NCBI GenBank assembly: GCA_037074705.1
Contig: CM073591.1
Location: 136,779,032-136,843,031 of the forward strand
Source of the DNA: Zhengitettix transpicula
Lineage: Eukaryota; Arthropoda; Insecta; Orthoptera; Tetrigidae
Direction of reading: 5' to 3'
Length of the DNA: 64,000 bases
The notes beneath the pieces are model-generated. The model searched no databases. It saw only the letters and a list, made by a program, of their open reading frames with translations, and was not told where the DNA came from. The position numbers were made by a program, and so were the translations under genes. This document shows positions 10,960 to 22,915 of this stretch, in pieces (the first letter of the stretch is position 1; the number at the start of each line of letters is the position of its first letter).

Positions 10960-11910
10960 ATAAGAATTGTGTATAATAATATGGGCCCTAAAACGTTTGC
11001 TTGCTATGCGCATTGTCGCGAAGGCATGGCTGCACGCGCGGAACTTTGTGTGTGTGTTGGGAGTCGGCGGAGAATGTAGCAGAATATGTTCTGAAAAGTT
11101 GAGTGTGTTTTTAGGAGACGTTGGGGCAGAGGCAACGTAATATAGTAAAGTCCCGGGTTTATGGATTACGAAGCGACAATCTGAAGCATATGTCCATGGG
11201 CATAATTATGCAAGCAACGTTAGCAACTGAAAAGAGCAGGAAGTGTTGTGTCCGAAAATTACAACCACATTAAATTCATTGAAACATGGCCTGTCTGTGT
11301 TGTGTTTTAACAATAATCGAGTGTGAACGAGTCGCTTTCGAACAGCAAAATGGTAATGTAAACTAAAAAGAACATTTATTATCTGTAAATCTAATGTAAA
11401 TAATATTTATCGTCAGATTTCATATTTCACTAATTGTTTAAGTTAAGAATTTTTCACTTGTAAGTTTTTAATTGTCTTGTCGTAACATTATTTTACTGCA
11501 GTTCCGATAGTCGGCCCTGAAATCACTGGCACTTTACCAACTTATAACATAATTTTCAATGGTGATAAGAATTTGTTTTAATAAATTAACTTTGTTGAAT
11601 ATTTTAAATTATGATTTTTAATTTAAAATCGTATTATTTCAACTATTAACTGTATTAATTTAAAATCTAATTAAATTGTATTATTACAAATGTGCTCCAA
11701 TGTGGGCTTATTTAAATTGAATAATTAATCATTTAATTGTGTTTACTACATTTAGAGCACCAACGTTTAATTTAAATTAATATTGTGTTTATTACATTTT
11801 GGCACCTCAACGTGTTAATTTAATTTTTATTTAGAAGAAGATAATTGTTAAAATAACTCTTTTTTAGTCAAATTAAAATCAAATTATCAAATTAAAAATG
11901 TATTATTACA
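10960..11910 (+). repeat. (AT)n-bounded retroelement-like non-coding DNA, element A
   Basis: No coding capacity. The first half is GC-richer and contains AACATGGCCTGT at about 11283, also found in the related regions B and C. The last 220 bp carries three spaced motifs like retroelement tRNA primer-binding sites: 11691-11707, about 11755-11767, and TGGCACCTCAACGTG at 11800-11814. It ends TTATTACA directly before an (AT)n tract (11911-11922). The left boundary is uncertain. Confidence 0.45.
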
Positions 11911-12320
11911 ATATATATATATTGTAATACCCAGTTAAGAAGAACATGAATTTTGTTCTTATTTCATCCGATTTGTTTACCAACTCAGATTGTGGATTCT
12001 TGAGTAGTTTGTAGAAAAAAAGATAATAATAAAATGATGGATAAGTGGCTTTTAGAGAAGGGGAGGACTATAATTGGGTGTTTAGCGGCTCTTAGGGCTA
12101 ATGGTTGTGACCGACATCTGGGCGACGAAACCCTAAATGCATGATGACAGAATTTTTATGGACATACAATTATATTAAAAGGAAATAGTTGTTTTAATTG
12201 TATTGAGTGGCTCTCGGAGGGGGAGAAAGGCAACAGCTGGTGTTGTTTGGCGTACATGGAAACTCAAAAACTGTGAAAACAAGGGAATATTCTGGAGGGG
12301 GGAGAGCAGATAAAAGGACA

Positions 12321-12579
12321 TTTGTTGGACTGGGAAGGGCGTGGGACAAGTACCAAATGCCCGACCTACCTGATGCAGGTTTTCTAGGGTTTTTCCCTGC
12401 ATTACTTTTAGGCGAATTGCCGGTTAGGATCCTTAAACCATAGTCCGGGGGCCCTAGTTAACCCTTGGCTACCTTCCTCCCCCCTACCGCATCCCCCCTT
12501 TCAAATTCCTTCCTATGCTATTAAAGGGAGTTGCCACAACGTGGATTACCCTCATGTAGCCTGTTATCCAAAAAAAACT
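12321..12579 (+). repeat. SINE-like family R, copy 5 (subfamily A, 5'-truncated)
   Basis: Starts at the GGAAGGGCGTGGGACAAG landmark and ends in an A-run. The truncation point is the same as in copies 7 and 8. Confidence 0.9.
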
Positions 12580-12791
12580 GGAGACAGCAGAAACTAGTTG
12601 GAGAGGAGACAGTTGGACAGGAGACCTCAGACGAGTTAGACGTGTGAGTTGGAAGGTGATGGACGTGGAGTGTGGTACCAGAATCTGTACGAGAAAGTCA
12701 TAGGAGAGTGAAGTTCGAGTCAGCAGACGTCAGGAGAGATCATCGGAACGCAGGGCCAAGTTAAGGGGGTCGAGACAATTTTATATATTCA
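12580..12791. repeat. Left part of a repeat split by the Helitron pair
   Basis: GC-richer purine-biased DNA directly after copy 5. The block GTCAGGAGAGATCATCGGA at about 12730 recurs at about 14321, beyond the Helitron-like pair. The surrounding 60 bp (GGGCCAAGTTAAG versus AGGCCAAGCTAGG) also matches. The host sequence therefore already held a short tandem repeat when the Helitrons arrived. Confidence 0.5.
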
Positions 12792-13683
12792 CTAGCTGAG
12801 TGCCCGGCGTTGCCCGTGTCTTATTTATATAAACCCGAAAAAGAATTTAATTCTATATTAATCTTTAGTCAAGAAGACACAACCTAAATCTAACTATTCC
12901 TAGTTCCGTACACAATTTCGACCAATAGTGCTTTAATTGAACAGCTGTAAAATACATTGAATTTTATTGCATCAATCTCAACAAACATACCTCCGAATTT
13001 CTTTACCAATACATAAATATACTGCATTAATTTAATAGCTATAAGATACATAGAATTTAATTGCATAATAGCAACAAACATACCATCGTTATTCTTTAGA
13101 AATATAATTCTCCGCGAACAAATAATTGTCAGTAAGTCTTCAGACAGTACTTCTTGAGTATTGCAGGATATAATTGTCCATCAGTATTCGCACATTACGA
13201 AGGATTGCAGTGATCAAATTGATAGCTACATTCCAAATGTAAAGAAATGGTGGCCATATTGCACTCACTAAATTAACTAACATTTTCCGCAACGATTGTA
13301 AAGTATTTTGTATTGTTTTTTATTATCACTCGATGGAGTATTACTGGATAGAATTATACTTTTATTCAATGAAAATATTTCTGCTTCATTTTATTACGGA
13401 AAAATCGAACTATTTCCTTTGTTCGTCGCGTAGTAACGTCTCTCTCTGTCGCGTGATGTCATGATATATTGGCGCGCAGTAATTTATCACTGAATGATCA
13501 CTTTTTAAAATTATAATTCTTTTCACATTTATGCTAGTGGTTTGTCACCCCCACAGTACCGGTTCTCGATTTCGGCAGAATACGTATACCAATTTTTGTT
13601 GCATTCTGTCCACGCGATAAAATTTGTATAAAGAACAACGTAAATACATACATACAAATATACATCCTTTTTTATTATATAGA
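12792..13683 (-). mobile_element. Non-autonomous Helitron-like element 1
   Basis: On the minus strand it starts TCTATATAATAAAAAAGGA at 13683 and ends GGCAACGCCGGGCACTCAG-CTAG at 12792, followed by T. A TC start, a GC-rich 3' region and a CTAG end inserted before T are Helitron hallmarks. No Rep/helicase is present. Short ATGT/CATA repeats occur near the 5' end. Confidence 0.65.
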
Positions 13684-14298
13684 CTAGCTGGGTGCCCGGC
13701 GTTGCTCGTGTACTTATTTATATAAACTCGAAAAAGTATTTAATTGAATACTTAAATATATTCCTTGAGTATTTCAGGATATAATTGTCACTCAGTCTTC
13801 ATACATTACGAAATATTACATTGATGAAATTGTTAGCTAGACTCACAAATAATATAGCGCGAAAATTGACTTACATTTTCCGCAAGGATGGTAAAGTAAT
13901 TCGTATTCTTCTTTATTATCATTCGATGGAGTATTGCTGTATAAAATTATACTTTTTATTTAAAGAACATATTTATGCTTTATTTCATTCCTAATAAAGG
14001 AAATATTTGCTTTGTTCGTTGCGTAGTAACGTCTCTCTCTCGCGTGACGTCATTGTCTCTTGGCGCGCAGTAATTTAATATTTAATGATCACGTTTTTTA
14101 ATTATAATTCTTTCCACATGTATGCTAGGCGTTTCTCACCCTCACAGTACCGTTTCTCGTATTTTGAAGAATATGTGTACCAATTTTTGTTGCATTCTGT
14201 CCACGCGATAAAATTTGTATAAAGAACAACGTAAATACATACATACATACATACATACATACATACATACAAATATACATCCTTTTTTATTATATAGA
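13684..14298 (-). mobile_element. Non-autonomous Helitron-like element 2, joined head to tail
   Basis: Same family and orientation as the element at 12792-13683. Its CTAG (13684-13687) abuts the TC start of that element with no spacer. Its own TC start is at 14298, preceded by A. It contains a (CATA)n microsatellite at about 14230-14270. It is shorter than its partner by internal deletion. Confidence 0.65.
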
Positions 14299-14880
14299 TT
14301 CAAGAGGCAGTTTTAAAGTCGTCAGGAGAGATCATCGGATGGTAGGCCAAGCTAGGTGGCCGAGAGTATTCAGTTCGACAGCAGTTATCAGCAGTCGGTA
14401 GGAGTTTCGTCGTGGAAATCTGTCTGCCAGCAGAGTTTGTTGTTTGGAGGAATTCGTTGTGAGGGTAACGTCAACAAGAAGAGGTGGCTGTGAAAGCAGA
14501 GTGTGAGCGCAACCTGAGGCTCTTTATGCCTCCTTAAAGAGAGTGTGTACTGGTATGCGAGAGATCCAAATTGCATGAACCAGAGAGAGTGTAAGTTTAT
14601 TTTTTTTCTCTATTCATGATGTAAATTTTTACATAAGGGTAAAGAGTCAGATTTCATTTCATTTCGTTTTTCATTTATTTTAACTGCATTGTTTAATTGT
14701 AAATTTTGTGTTCCGTTTTTATCAACCCAGTAAAGACCCTGGGATACAGAGTCTGATTTATTAAAATGTATTCTAGATTACTAAAATTGTTTTGTTGATA
14801 AAATTTAATATCGTGTTTAATATAATTTCCCAAGCATAAATATTCAAAAGTGGGGTATTGCAATATATATACATACATAT
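14299..14880. repeat. Right part of a repeat split by the Helitron pair, ending at (AT)n
   Basis: Continues the repeat of 12580-12791. It has CAGTAAAGACCCTGGGATAC near 14728, comparable with GGAAGGACCCTGATATTA near 43220 in element B. It ends GGGTATTGCA before an AT/CATA tract at about 14863-14905. Confidence 0.4.
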
Positions 14881-14905
14881 ATATATATATGTGTGTGTAT
14901 ATATA

Positions 14906-16540
14906 ATTATAAATCTAACATTTTTAAAGTAAACTATGAAGTTTGAATTTTTAAAATTAAGAATTAGTTTTTCGTTTCATTCCGGTTAATTACTAAAATT
15001 AACAATTTATTAATGATCAGTCTTTTAATATAAATGTTATAATCTTGAAGAAAAATCACAAATTATTGCATTGTGGTTATATAATTCTATCGACAGGATT
15101 CAAAGTTTCGTCGTTATCCGATTGTCAGCGGTTTGTAGCGTGCGACATGGAGCGGACAATTGAAAATACTACTTTGTTTATTGCAGATTACCGTAATTCA
15201 CAGGAGGTATGGGAAATAAAATTATTGTTTATAAACAACAGGAATTTTTTTTTACGTTTTTAACATTCAGACATATTTAATAAACGTTAACAGACCTTGA
15301 AGATTTTTTTATAATTCAAAAGAATTATTAATAATAGAATCTTTAATTGACTACAAAACAAAGTATCTGAATGTATTTGTACCGTTTTCAAGATGTCTGA
15401 GTGAAAGAAAGGTTTCTCTTAATGTTGTAAACGTTTTCTCACTCTTACTATTAATGTTGCTCGTTATGATTCTATGCGTAACGAAACATCAGACTTATTT
15501 ATCTCTGTTTTTAATTATTATATATAATATGTATATATTAGTTTAATAAATCCGATAACCAAAACACGCAAAAATTCAGAGAGGTGAAGGGAACAGTAGA
15601 ATATTTTTATTTACAAATTACTGTAAAAAACAATGAATCTAATTATGTATTTGTTAGAGACAGTGATACAAGATAAAAATGAGTAAAAGCAACCTACACT
15701 ATTATCCACTTTATTTCAAAAGATGGTCGTACAAAACATTAAAAAAGACTACTGTAGTCATTCTCATATGAAAATCTGAAACTATCAAACACTTAACACT
15801 TTCACTTTTTTAAAAAATATAATATTGAAAAGAAAATCATGGACTTCAAAATTAAGTTATATTTTTAAAATAAATATACTGCTGAATTCTAATATTGTAT
15901 ATAATAAGGACAACACACAAATAAGATAGATGTTCCATTTCTGTAGAAAAATAAATAGTAACATTAACAGTGAGGCTAAGGAAACGTTTGTAACATTCAA
16001 ACAAACATTTCTTCCAGTTATACAGCTTTAAAATGGTACAAATATGTACATAAACGTTGTTGTGCAATTGATTAAAGATTATATGATTAATAAAAATTGA
16101 ATAAAAAAATATCAATAGTAGTTAAATACATCTGAAAAGAAGAAAAGAGATTGAGAATAGTTATCCAGTAAGTGAAATTTTACTGTGAGTGATGTGAAAA
16201 AGCAATTTACCATTACAATGTGAGCGAAATAAATTAATATAAAAAACGTTGTTCATCTCCTAGCAAAAAAAGGAAAATTCCTTGAATTTTTTTCTTTTTA
16301 AGTTTTTATTTGTGTGAAATTTCGAAATAAAGCATCGTCGTTAGCAAGTAATTACTTGTAAAAATTGTTTATAGTTTCTTGACCACCAGAATATCATCGT
16401 ATTAGCTATTTGGCTACGATTCAAAGATATTGCCAAATTGCGCACGGCCGTTTCTAAAGACATGATGCATCACATCTTAATTTCGTGGAACTAGGAACAG
16501 GCAACAATAGAAAATATTTAACATGCCTCACGCTGTTCCA
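14906..16540. other. AT-rich intergenic DNA
   Basis: No gene is seen. Small ORFs (for example at 15045-15263 and 15852-16115) show no recognisable domain and lie in AT-rich sequence. Confidence 0.4.
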
Positions 16541-16544
16541 TGTT

Positions 16545-16980
16545 TTATTATTATTATTAGCCTTTATTTACAGTCGCATGAACCATTAAGATCATGAGCG
16601 GGCTCCTTCTGTTACTCTAGTAACATCTTTACAGCTTAATTATTAATGACATTCGCCTTGATCATGATACAAGTTTTCTTAATTACTTTATTTACAGTTC
16701 ATTATATAAGCTAGGTATTTCCAGGAACTTCAAAGGTTCCCTTATGACGTCCTCGGATGAGCAGAAATCTGTGATGGAGTAGCAGGCTATTGTGGCTTCC
16801 CTTTCCTTCTTGAAGATAGGACAACCTAAGGTGATTTGGGTATCGTGAGGTTCACGTTGCATAGGGGACAGCTGAGGAGATTCGTAGAACGGATAAGAGT
16901 GTGTTCGATTAGTGTGCATAGATCTAAACCCAGATAATACCAACTACTGACGTCACTCAAATTTATTGGGAAGGAGCATA
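16545..16980 (-). pseudogene. LINE ORF2 C-terminal remnant (3' part)
   Basis: Minus-strand remnant ending in a (TAA)n-like run at about 16545-16560. Frames broken by shifts give a Cys-rich stretch (LLSCPLCNVNL) and the end VIREPLKFLEIPSLYNEL, which resembles the tail after RNase H in jockey/R1-type LINEs. It is interrupted at the TA at 16979-16980 by the mariner that follows; the RNase H portion lies on the other side. Confidence 0.55.
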
Positions 16981-18291
16981 CCATTGTTATCAACACGTAA
17001 GGTGACATTGTCATTTAAAACTCCCGGGTATTAGGAAGGCAGGTAATTTTATTTTCCTAGGTTGGTAGGACTGTCTATAATATTTGCCAAGCGTCTGTTT
17101 GTTAAAAGGTTTAATTGTCTCAGAGTTACACGTGTTTTTGTAAAGAACCAAAAGTGAATTTTCCGATTTTTGCAATGGGTGATTTTGTTGAGCAAAGAAC
17201 TTTCATCAAATTTTGTTTGCGGAACGAATATTCTTGTGCGAACACGTTGAAAATATTGCGGAAGGCCTTTGGTGATCGAACCATGGCACAAAAAAACGTT
17301 TATAAGTGGTACAACGAGTTCAAAGAGGGCCGTAAACGCGTTGAAGACGAACCGCGCTCTGGATGACCATCAACGTCTACCTACGAGGGCCACGTCCAAA
17401 AAATCAAAGATTTGGTGCTTGAAAATCGTCGATGGACAATTAGAGATCTCACTGATAGTGTTGGAATATCGTTTGGCTCAGCCCAAACTATTTTGAAGAA
17501 TGTTTTGTGTCTCAAACGCGGCAAGTCTCGATTCATGCCAAAATCGCTCAATTTTTTGGAAAAAAAGCGTCGCGTTGATGTGTGTGACACTTTGCTGTCT
17601 GACTATCAGGACCACTTGAAATGCATCATTACTGGAGACGAGACTTGGATTTACGCATACGACCCTGAAACCACCGACCAATCCAGCGAATATCGTGCAA
17701 AAGGTGAAGGAAGACCGAAAAGACCACGGTAAAGTCGATCGAATATCAAGGTCATGTTGACAGTTTTCTTTGATTATCGTGGTGTGGTGCACTATGAATT
17801 CCTTCCGCCGGGCCAACTGTCAACAAAGAATATTATTTGAGCGTTATGCGTCGTTTGCGTGAAGCTATTCGTCTGAAATGGCCGGAATTATGGGCGAACA
17901 ACTCTTGGTTCCTTCATCACGATAATGCACCATGACATACTGCATTGGTTCTTCGCGACTTTTTTGCCAAAAACTCGACTCATATCGTTCCGCAACCACC
18001 GTATTCGCCTGATTTGGCTCCGTGCGACTTCTAGCTATTCAGCAAACTCAAAAGGCCAATGCGGGGAAGCCGTTTTGACACTATTGAGGAGATATAAACC
18101 GAATCGAAGAAGGTCTTGAAGGCTATACGGGAAAAAGACTCTTCCGACTGTTTCGAGGACTGAAAAAAGCGGTGGAAAAAGTGGGTTTTATCGGACGGGG
18201 ATTACTTTGAAGGGGATGAAATTGATTTGGAAGAATAAACAAGTTATTTATATTTTATAAATAAATTCACCTTACTTTTTGTTCACAGTGG
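16981..18291 (+). mobile_element. Mariner element, copy 1 (defective)
   Basis: About 1.31 kb flanked by TA, with 26 bp inverted termini (left CCATTGTTATCAACACGTAA, right CCACTGTGAACAAAAAGTAA on the complement). The transposase frame starts at ATG 17175. Visible motifs are WYNEFKEGRKRVEDEPRSG, ITGDETWIYAYDPET (first Asp), HHDNAP (second Asp) and a decayed third-Asp region. Defects include TGA at 17364, TAA at 17730, a 1-nt deletion near 17815 and TGA in the HHDNAP region. The subfamily is uncertain. Confidence 0.93.
17175..18238 (+). pseudogene. Mariner transposase pseudogene, copy 1
   Basis: A DD34D-type transposase, which normally cuts at the inverted termini and reinserts at TA. The N-terminal helix-turn-helix region is readable to the stop at 17364-17366, and the frame then continues at 17412-17732 to a TAA shared with copy 2. 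Downstream, frameshifts scatter the catalytic domain; the end GMKLIWKN/GDEIDLEE-like is in view. No functional protein can be made. Confidence 0.9.
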
Positions 18292-18293
18292 TA

Positions 18294-18640
18294 TCATTGC
18301 ATACGGTTTTCTTTTCCCTGAGAAATATGCCGAGTTTCTCCTGTTTTATTGATCTAGACCATTTATACTCCATTTCCAACAGTATTCCCGCTTTGCCAGT
18401 ATTCTTGCCAGTTCCTAGATGCGAGTTGTATACTCTCGTTTGTTGCCGAGTTTCCCTTTTTGCTAGTAGGTCTACCCGGCCATTTCCCTCTGTACTTCTA
18501 TGTGCTGGGATTCGAGAAATGGTTATTTGTTTACCGTCGATTTTGATGCCCTTTATATTTTCTCTAATTTTTCTAATTTTGCATTTTCTAATTTTTGAGT
18601 TTGATTTTATTTATTTTATTCCATCAGTCCTTGTATGAGG
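18294..18640 (-). pseudogene. LINE ORF2 remnant with RNase H domain (5' part)
   Basis: On the minus strand about 18540-18294 reads ITISRIPAHRSTEGNGRVDL followed by LAKRET. This matches the RNase H signature around WVPGHSGIEGNERADELA in jockey/I/R1 LINEs, with key positions decayed. It continues beyond the mariner at 16545-16980, so the mariner inserted into this LINE. Confidence 0.65.
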
Positions 18641-19065
18641 AAATAGGATACGTAATTACATAAAATTACAATATAATTGTTGGATACTGCAATTATAAAC
18701 AATTGAAAGTTAACATAGAAATAACTAAAAGTGAGGAACAAAAATTTTCCTGACCAACGAACTATATAGTAATAATAATAAAAATAAACAATTGAGGACC
18801 ATATACAGCCACTTTCATTAATGATTGACCCTATAAAAGAATCATAAATACATTACATATATGGGACAACCAAATATAGATAAATGAGAAATTATTAAAG
18901 TGCGTTAGTACCATGATATAAATAGATAGATAGATTTATTCTTCCTCTTATGAGAAAATAGGATTCGTTCACTACAGTCTTAATCACTTCCGATGCATCC
19001 GATGCTACGATGAACTGTGTCAATCTTGATTTACGTCTTTCTGCTTTATACCAACAGAACTTATA
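18641..19065. other. AT-rich DNA with (GATA)n-linked LINE end
   Basis: A (TAGA)n run at about 18918-18935 is followed by TTTATTCTTCCTCTTATGAG. This parallels the (TAGA)n plus TTTAGTCACCC at the 3' end of the LINE at 5195 and suggests another LINE 3' end on the minus strand. Confidence 0.35.
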
Positions 19066-19070
19066 TTAAA

Positions 19071-19446
19071 AACCTCGGCCTGTTTTGAGAGGTGTATGTT
19101 CCGGGGTCGCAGACCTTGGGCATACGGTAAGAGTTGTCCGCTATTCCCATTGGGAATAGTCGACCAGCTGCCTCCTAAACTGGTCGGGGCACGGAGAAAA
19201 TAATGCTACGTCCCCACAGCATCGGATGGGCGTGGGACAAGTAGCCGGACCTACCTGATGCAGGTTTCATAGCGTGTGACCTGCAACACTTTTAGGCAAA
19301 TGCCGGATAGGATCCTTAAACTACAGTCCGGACGGTTACCTTCCTGTACCCTTTCGCATCCCCCCTTTCAAATCCCTTCCTATGCTATTAAAGAGGAGTT
19401 GGCACCATGTGGATTACTCTCATGTAGTCTGTTACTCTAAAAAAAC
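19071..19446 (+). repeat. SINE-like family R, copy 6 (subfamily A, 5'-truncated)
   Basis: Starts at CCTCGGCCTGTTTTGAGAGG and ends CTGTTACTCTAAAAAAACAAG. An internal deletion removes the block between CCACAGC and ATCGGATGGGCGTGGG. Confidence 0.88.
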
Positions 19447-19499
19447 AAGAAGAGAGGCACTTTTTGTTCGCCTAATTGTCTACGGATTGAAACTATTAG

Positions 19500-19960
19500 A
19501 AACAGCGCATTAAATATTTCCTAAGCCACCGTACTAATAGTTTCATAAATCTGGCGATTTAGCCATTGGCCACAGTGAAAGTATTTGCTACCTCCGTTTG
19601 CTGGTAGAGTTGTATGCAGCAGCCTAATTGACTGCGTTTGAGGTAGGGCACCACGTGTTGCGTGGCAAATCACCCTCCGCCCTTTCGTCACGGCAACTTC
19701 ACGGCAGCCACGCTCCATTGCCGACTCCGGACCACAGGTGTCGAAGCCGCGCCGGCCCGCTTTCAACTATTACACTCGTCAATCAAGGCGGCACTGAGCA
19801 AACAACCACTCAATTTACGAGTGTGGGTAGGTGGGTTGCCAAGTCCAGAAAATTACTGCGAAGTGACGGGGATTTTTCTTTAAGTGGTGTGCCTCGTAAA
19901 TGAACGCATAATCTCGTAACGGATTGGTTGAGACTTTCAGTCGTTTCTTAGGATGTATGC
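19500..19960. other. GC-richer non-coding island
   Basis: A moderately GC-rich, probably unique block between two family R copies. Overlapping ORFs on both strands show no domain. It could be conserved regulatory DNA. Confidence 0.25.
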
Positions 19961-19979
19961 TGCAAAAACTGTGCCATCA

Positions 19980-20237
19980 TCGCCATCGGAAGGGCGTGGG
20001 ACAAGTACCAAATGCCCGACTTACCTGATGCAGGTTTTTCTAGGGATTTCCCTGCATCACTTTTAGGCGAATTGCCGGGTAGGATCCTTAAACCATAGCC
20101 CGGGGGCCCTAGTTAACCTGTGTCTACCTTCCTCTACCCTTCCGCATCCCCCGTTTCAAATTCCTTCCTATGATATTAAAGGGGAGTTGCCACCATGTGG
20201 ATTACCCTCATGTAGCCTGTTACCCTAAAAAAATCAA
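19980..20237 (+). repeat. SINE-like family R, copy 7 (subfamily A, 5'-truncated)
   Basis: Starts at GCCATCGGAAGGGCGTGGGA and ends CTGTTACCCTAAAAAAATC. Same truncation point as copies 5 and 8. Confidence 0.9.
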
Positions 20238-20938
20238 GGAAATGGAACGGTTTCCGTTCGAAACTGACTCCTGGACATCCCAATGGACGGTATCATGCGT
20301 TTCATAGAAATGAATAACGACACATAAGACATTTGCCAATTTTGATTGAATTAAATCAATTTTATAAATTTCTTCTATTATTTAAGTTCTCTGTGTGGTA
20401 TTGGACTGTTTAAGATATTTAATACTAATAAAACCTTTTACACAGTCTCCAATTTTATTTATAACTTTAATTTCATAGCTTTCGACTTACGTCATAATCA
20501 TTCTTTAAAATTGAGAAGGTTTCAAAAGATTTTTATAAAAACTGGATGTCAAGAATAAAAATATACTGCCTATACACGCATTCCGCAATCCTACTTTTCC
20601 CCATATCGGCATTATTAATATTTTTGACTTTGAATTTTTGTTTTAAAAGTCAAAGTGTTTATTGTTTGTGATTATTGAAGAAATTTTCACTTTTTGAAAA
20701 ATTCAAAATTTAAAATAACGATTATGATATAAGTCTAAAGCTATCAAATTAAAGTTATAAATATAACTGGAGACTGTAATTTTGTTACTATTATATTTTT
20801 TATTTCATTAAAATATATTATCTAACAAATTTTCATTTCGACTGCAACGTGCTGGTAAAGCACTAAGTTCATAAAAAAAATTCTTCTCACAATGTTAAGA
20901 AGGTATTAATATTTAAAATTAATTAAATTTGCACATAA

Positions 20939-22560
20939 TCTTATAAATAAAAAAGAGTGTATGTATGTTTGTTTGTATGTTTGTATGTTTGTTTGTATGT
21001 TTGTATGTTCGTTATACAAATCTACACCGGTAGAGCAAATTTCACCAAATTTCGTACACGTGTTCTTTACGACCAGAAAACAAACACTGTCGGGGTGAGA
21101 CATGTCTACCACCCCCAGAAGCGGGGATGGAAATATTTGAACATGCTAAAACAGCCGATATTTTAGTCGGATAATAATTTTTTAGGGGTCCAAGATATTG
21201 ATGGATTTTCTACCGATGTTTTCTGAATATAATTTTCATCCCCTACACCCTGGGGAAAGAGCACCCCTAGCGTTTGGGGTGGAGAATACAAATCTATACC
21301 GGTGGTTAAAATTTCACCAAATTTCGTGCACGTTTTCTTTGCGACCAGGAAACAAACAATGTCGGGGTGAGACGCGCCTACCACCCCCAGAAGCGGGGGT
21401 GGACGGGGGTGGAAATATTTGAACATGCTAAAACAGTCGATATTTCAGTCGGATAAATATTTTTAGGGGTCAAAGATATTTATAGTCTTTCCACTGATGA
21501 TATCTGAATATAATTTTCAACCTCTACACCCTGGCGAAAGAGCACCCCTAGCGTTTGGGGTGGAGAATACAAATCTACACCGCTGGAGAAAATTTCACCA
21601 AATTTCGTACACGGGTTCTTTGCGACCAGGAAAACAACACTGTCGGCGTCAGACACGTCTACCAACCTCAGAAGCGGGGGTGGAAGGGGGTGGAAATATT
21701 TAAACATGCTAAAACAGTCGATATTTCAGTCGGATAAATAGTTTTAGGGGTCAAACATATTTATAGTCTTTCCACTGATGATATCTGAATATAATTTTCA
21801 ACCTCTACACCCTGGGGAAAGAGCACCCCTAGCGTTTGGGGTGGAGAATACAAATCTACACCGCTGGAGCAAATTTCACCAAATTTCGTACACGGGTTCT
21901 TTGCGACCAGGAAACAAACACTGTCGGGGTGAGACGCGTCTACCAACCCCAGAAGCGGGGGTGGACGGGGGTTGAAATACTTAAACATGCTAAAACAGCA
22001 GGTATTCGATTTGGATAAATATTTTCGGGGTCAAAGATATTGATTGTGTTTCTACCGATGTTATCTGAATATAATATTCATCTCCTACGCCCTGCGAAAA
22101 GGGCACCCTTAGGGTTTGGGGTGGAGTTGCTTTACAGAAAAATAACGCGAATACAACCGAGTTTGGAGTCAAATCGAAGGTTGTGCATGTCAGTGAGTTT
22201 ACTTCGGATAAATATTTTTAATTGCCCATTTAACCCGAAAGGGTGGGGGTTGGAAGGGAAGATAAATAGTCAGTTCTTGCGCGTTCTTGGAGGAGAATTA
22301 CGTGAATACTATTTAAACGGGTGTTGTTGAAAATATAAATCCCTTTAGACATTAGTGGTGAGCTTGCTTAGGGCTGGGGGTGAGAATTGTCTATTATTCA
22401 AAAACTGCCAAAATGTTATGTGTTTATGGGTAAACTAGATTGATAGTGTTTCTACCGATGTGATATGAGTAAAAATTCAACCCTTTCAACCACGGGAAAG
22501 TAGCATATTTAGGGGTGGTGTTGTTCGTACTATTTTATCCTATGTTGTTTCCATTAATAA
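20939..22560 (+). mobile_element. Helitron-like element 3, 5' part with ~281 bp minisatellite
   Basis: Starts TCTTATAAATAAAAAAGAG, then (TGTTTGTA)n-like repeats, then several ~281 bp units. Units are visible by the recurring ACAAATCTACACCGCTGGAG near 21009, 21288, 21569 and 21850. Each unit carries TTTCACCAAATTTCGTACAC and GCGGGGGTGGA. Paired ORFs of 60-87 codons in successive units are repeat shadows. I see no 3' CTAG end before the next TC start. Confidence 0.6.
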
Positions 22561-22915
22561 CGACGTTTAATCAAAAATAAAAGTGTTTCAGTACCATTGC
22601 TTTTTATACTCTTTTAAAAAGTTTTTATATTATAAATTGTTATAAACATAATTTTACATTTATTCCGTAATTGAAGTTGTATTATTGAGAAGAAATAAAG
22701 CAACAAATAATCACGGACATATACATGTAACAAAAACTCTACATGCTAACGTAGTTTATAATTTAGTTTACTACAACTTCAATGAAAATATTATCCACGT
22801 AATCTACATTATTAGAACAATTGTTCTCAAAATCCTAAACCATATAAATCAATCCATTAATAATCCCTTTTCAACCAGAACGAAAGGGCTTAATATAAAT
22901 AATTATTACACTTAA
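22561..22915. other. AT-rich spacer between Helitron-like parts
   Basis: No gene or known repeat is seen. It may be a decayed interior of the first Helitron-like element. Confidence 0.3.
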
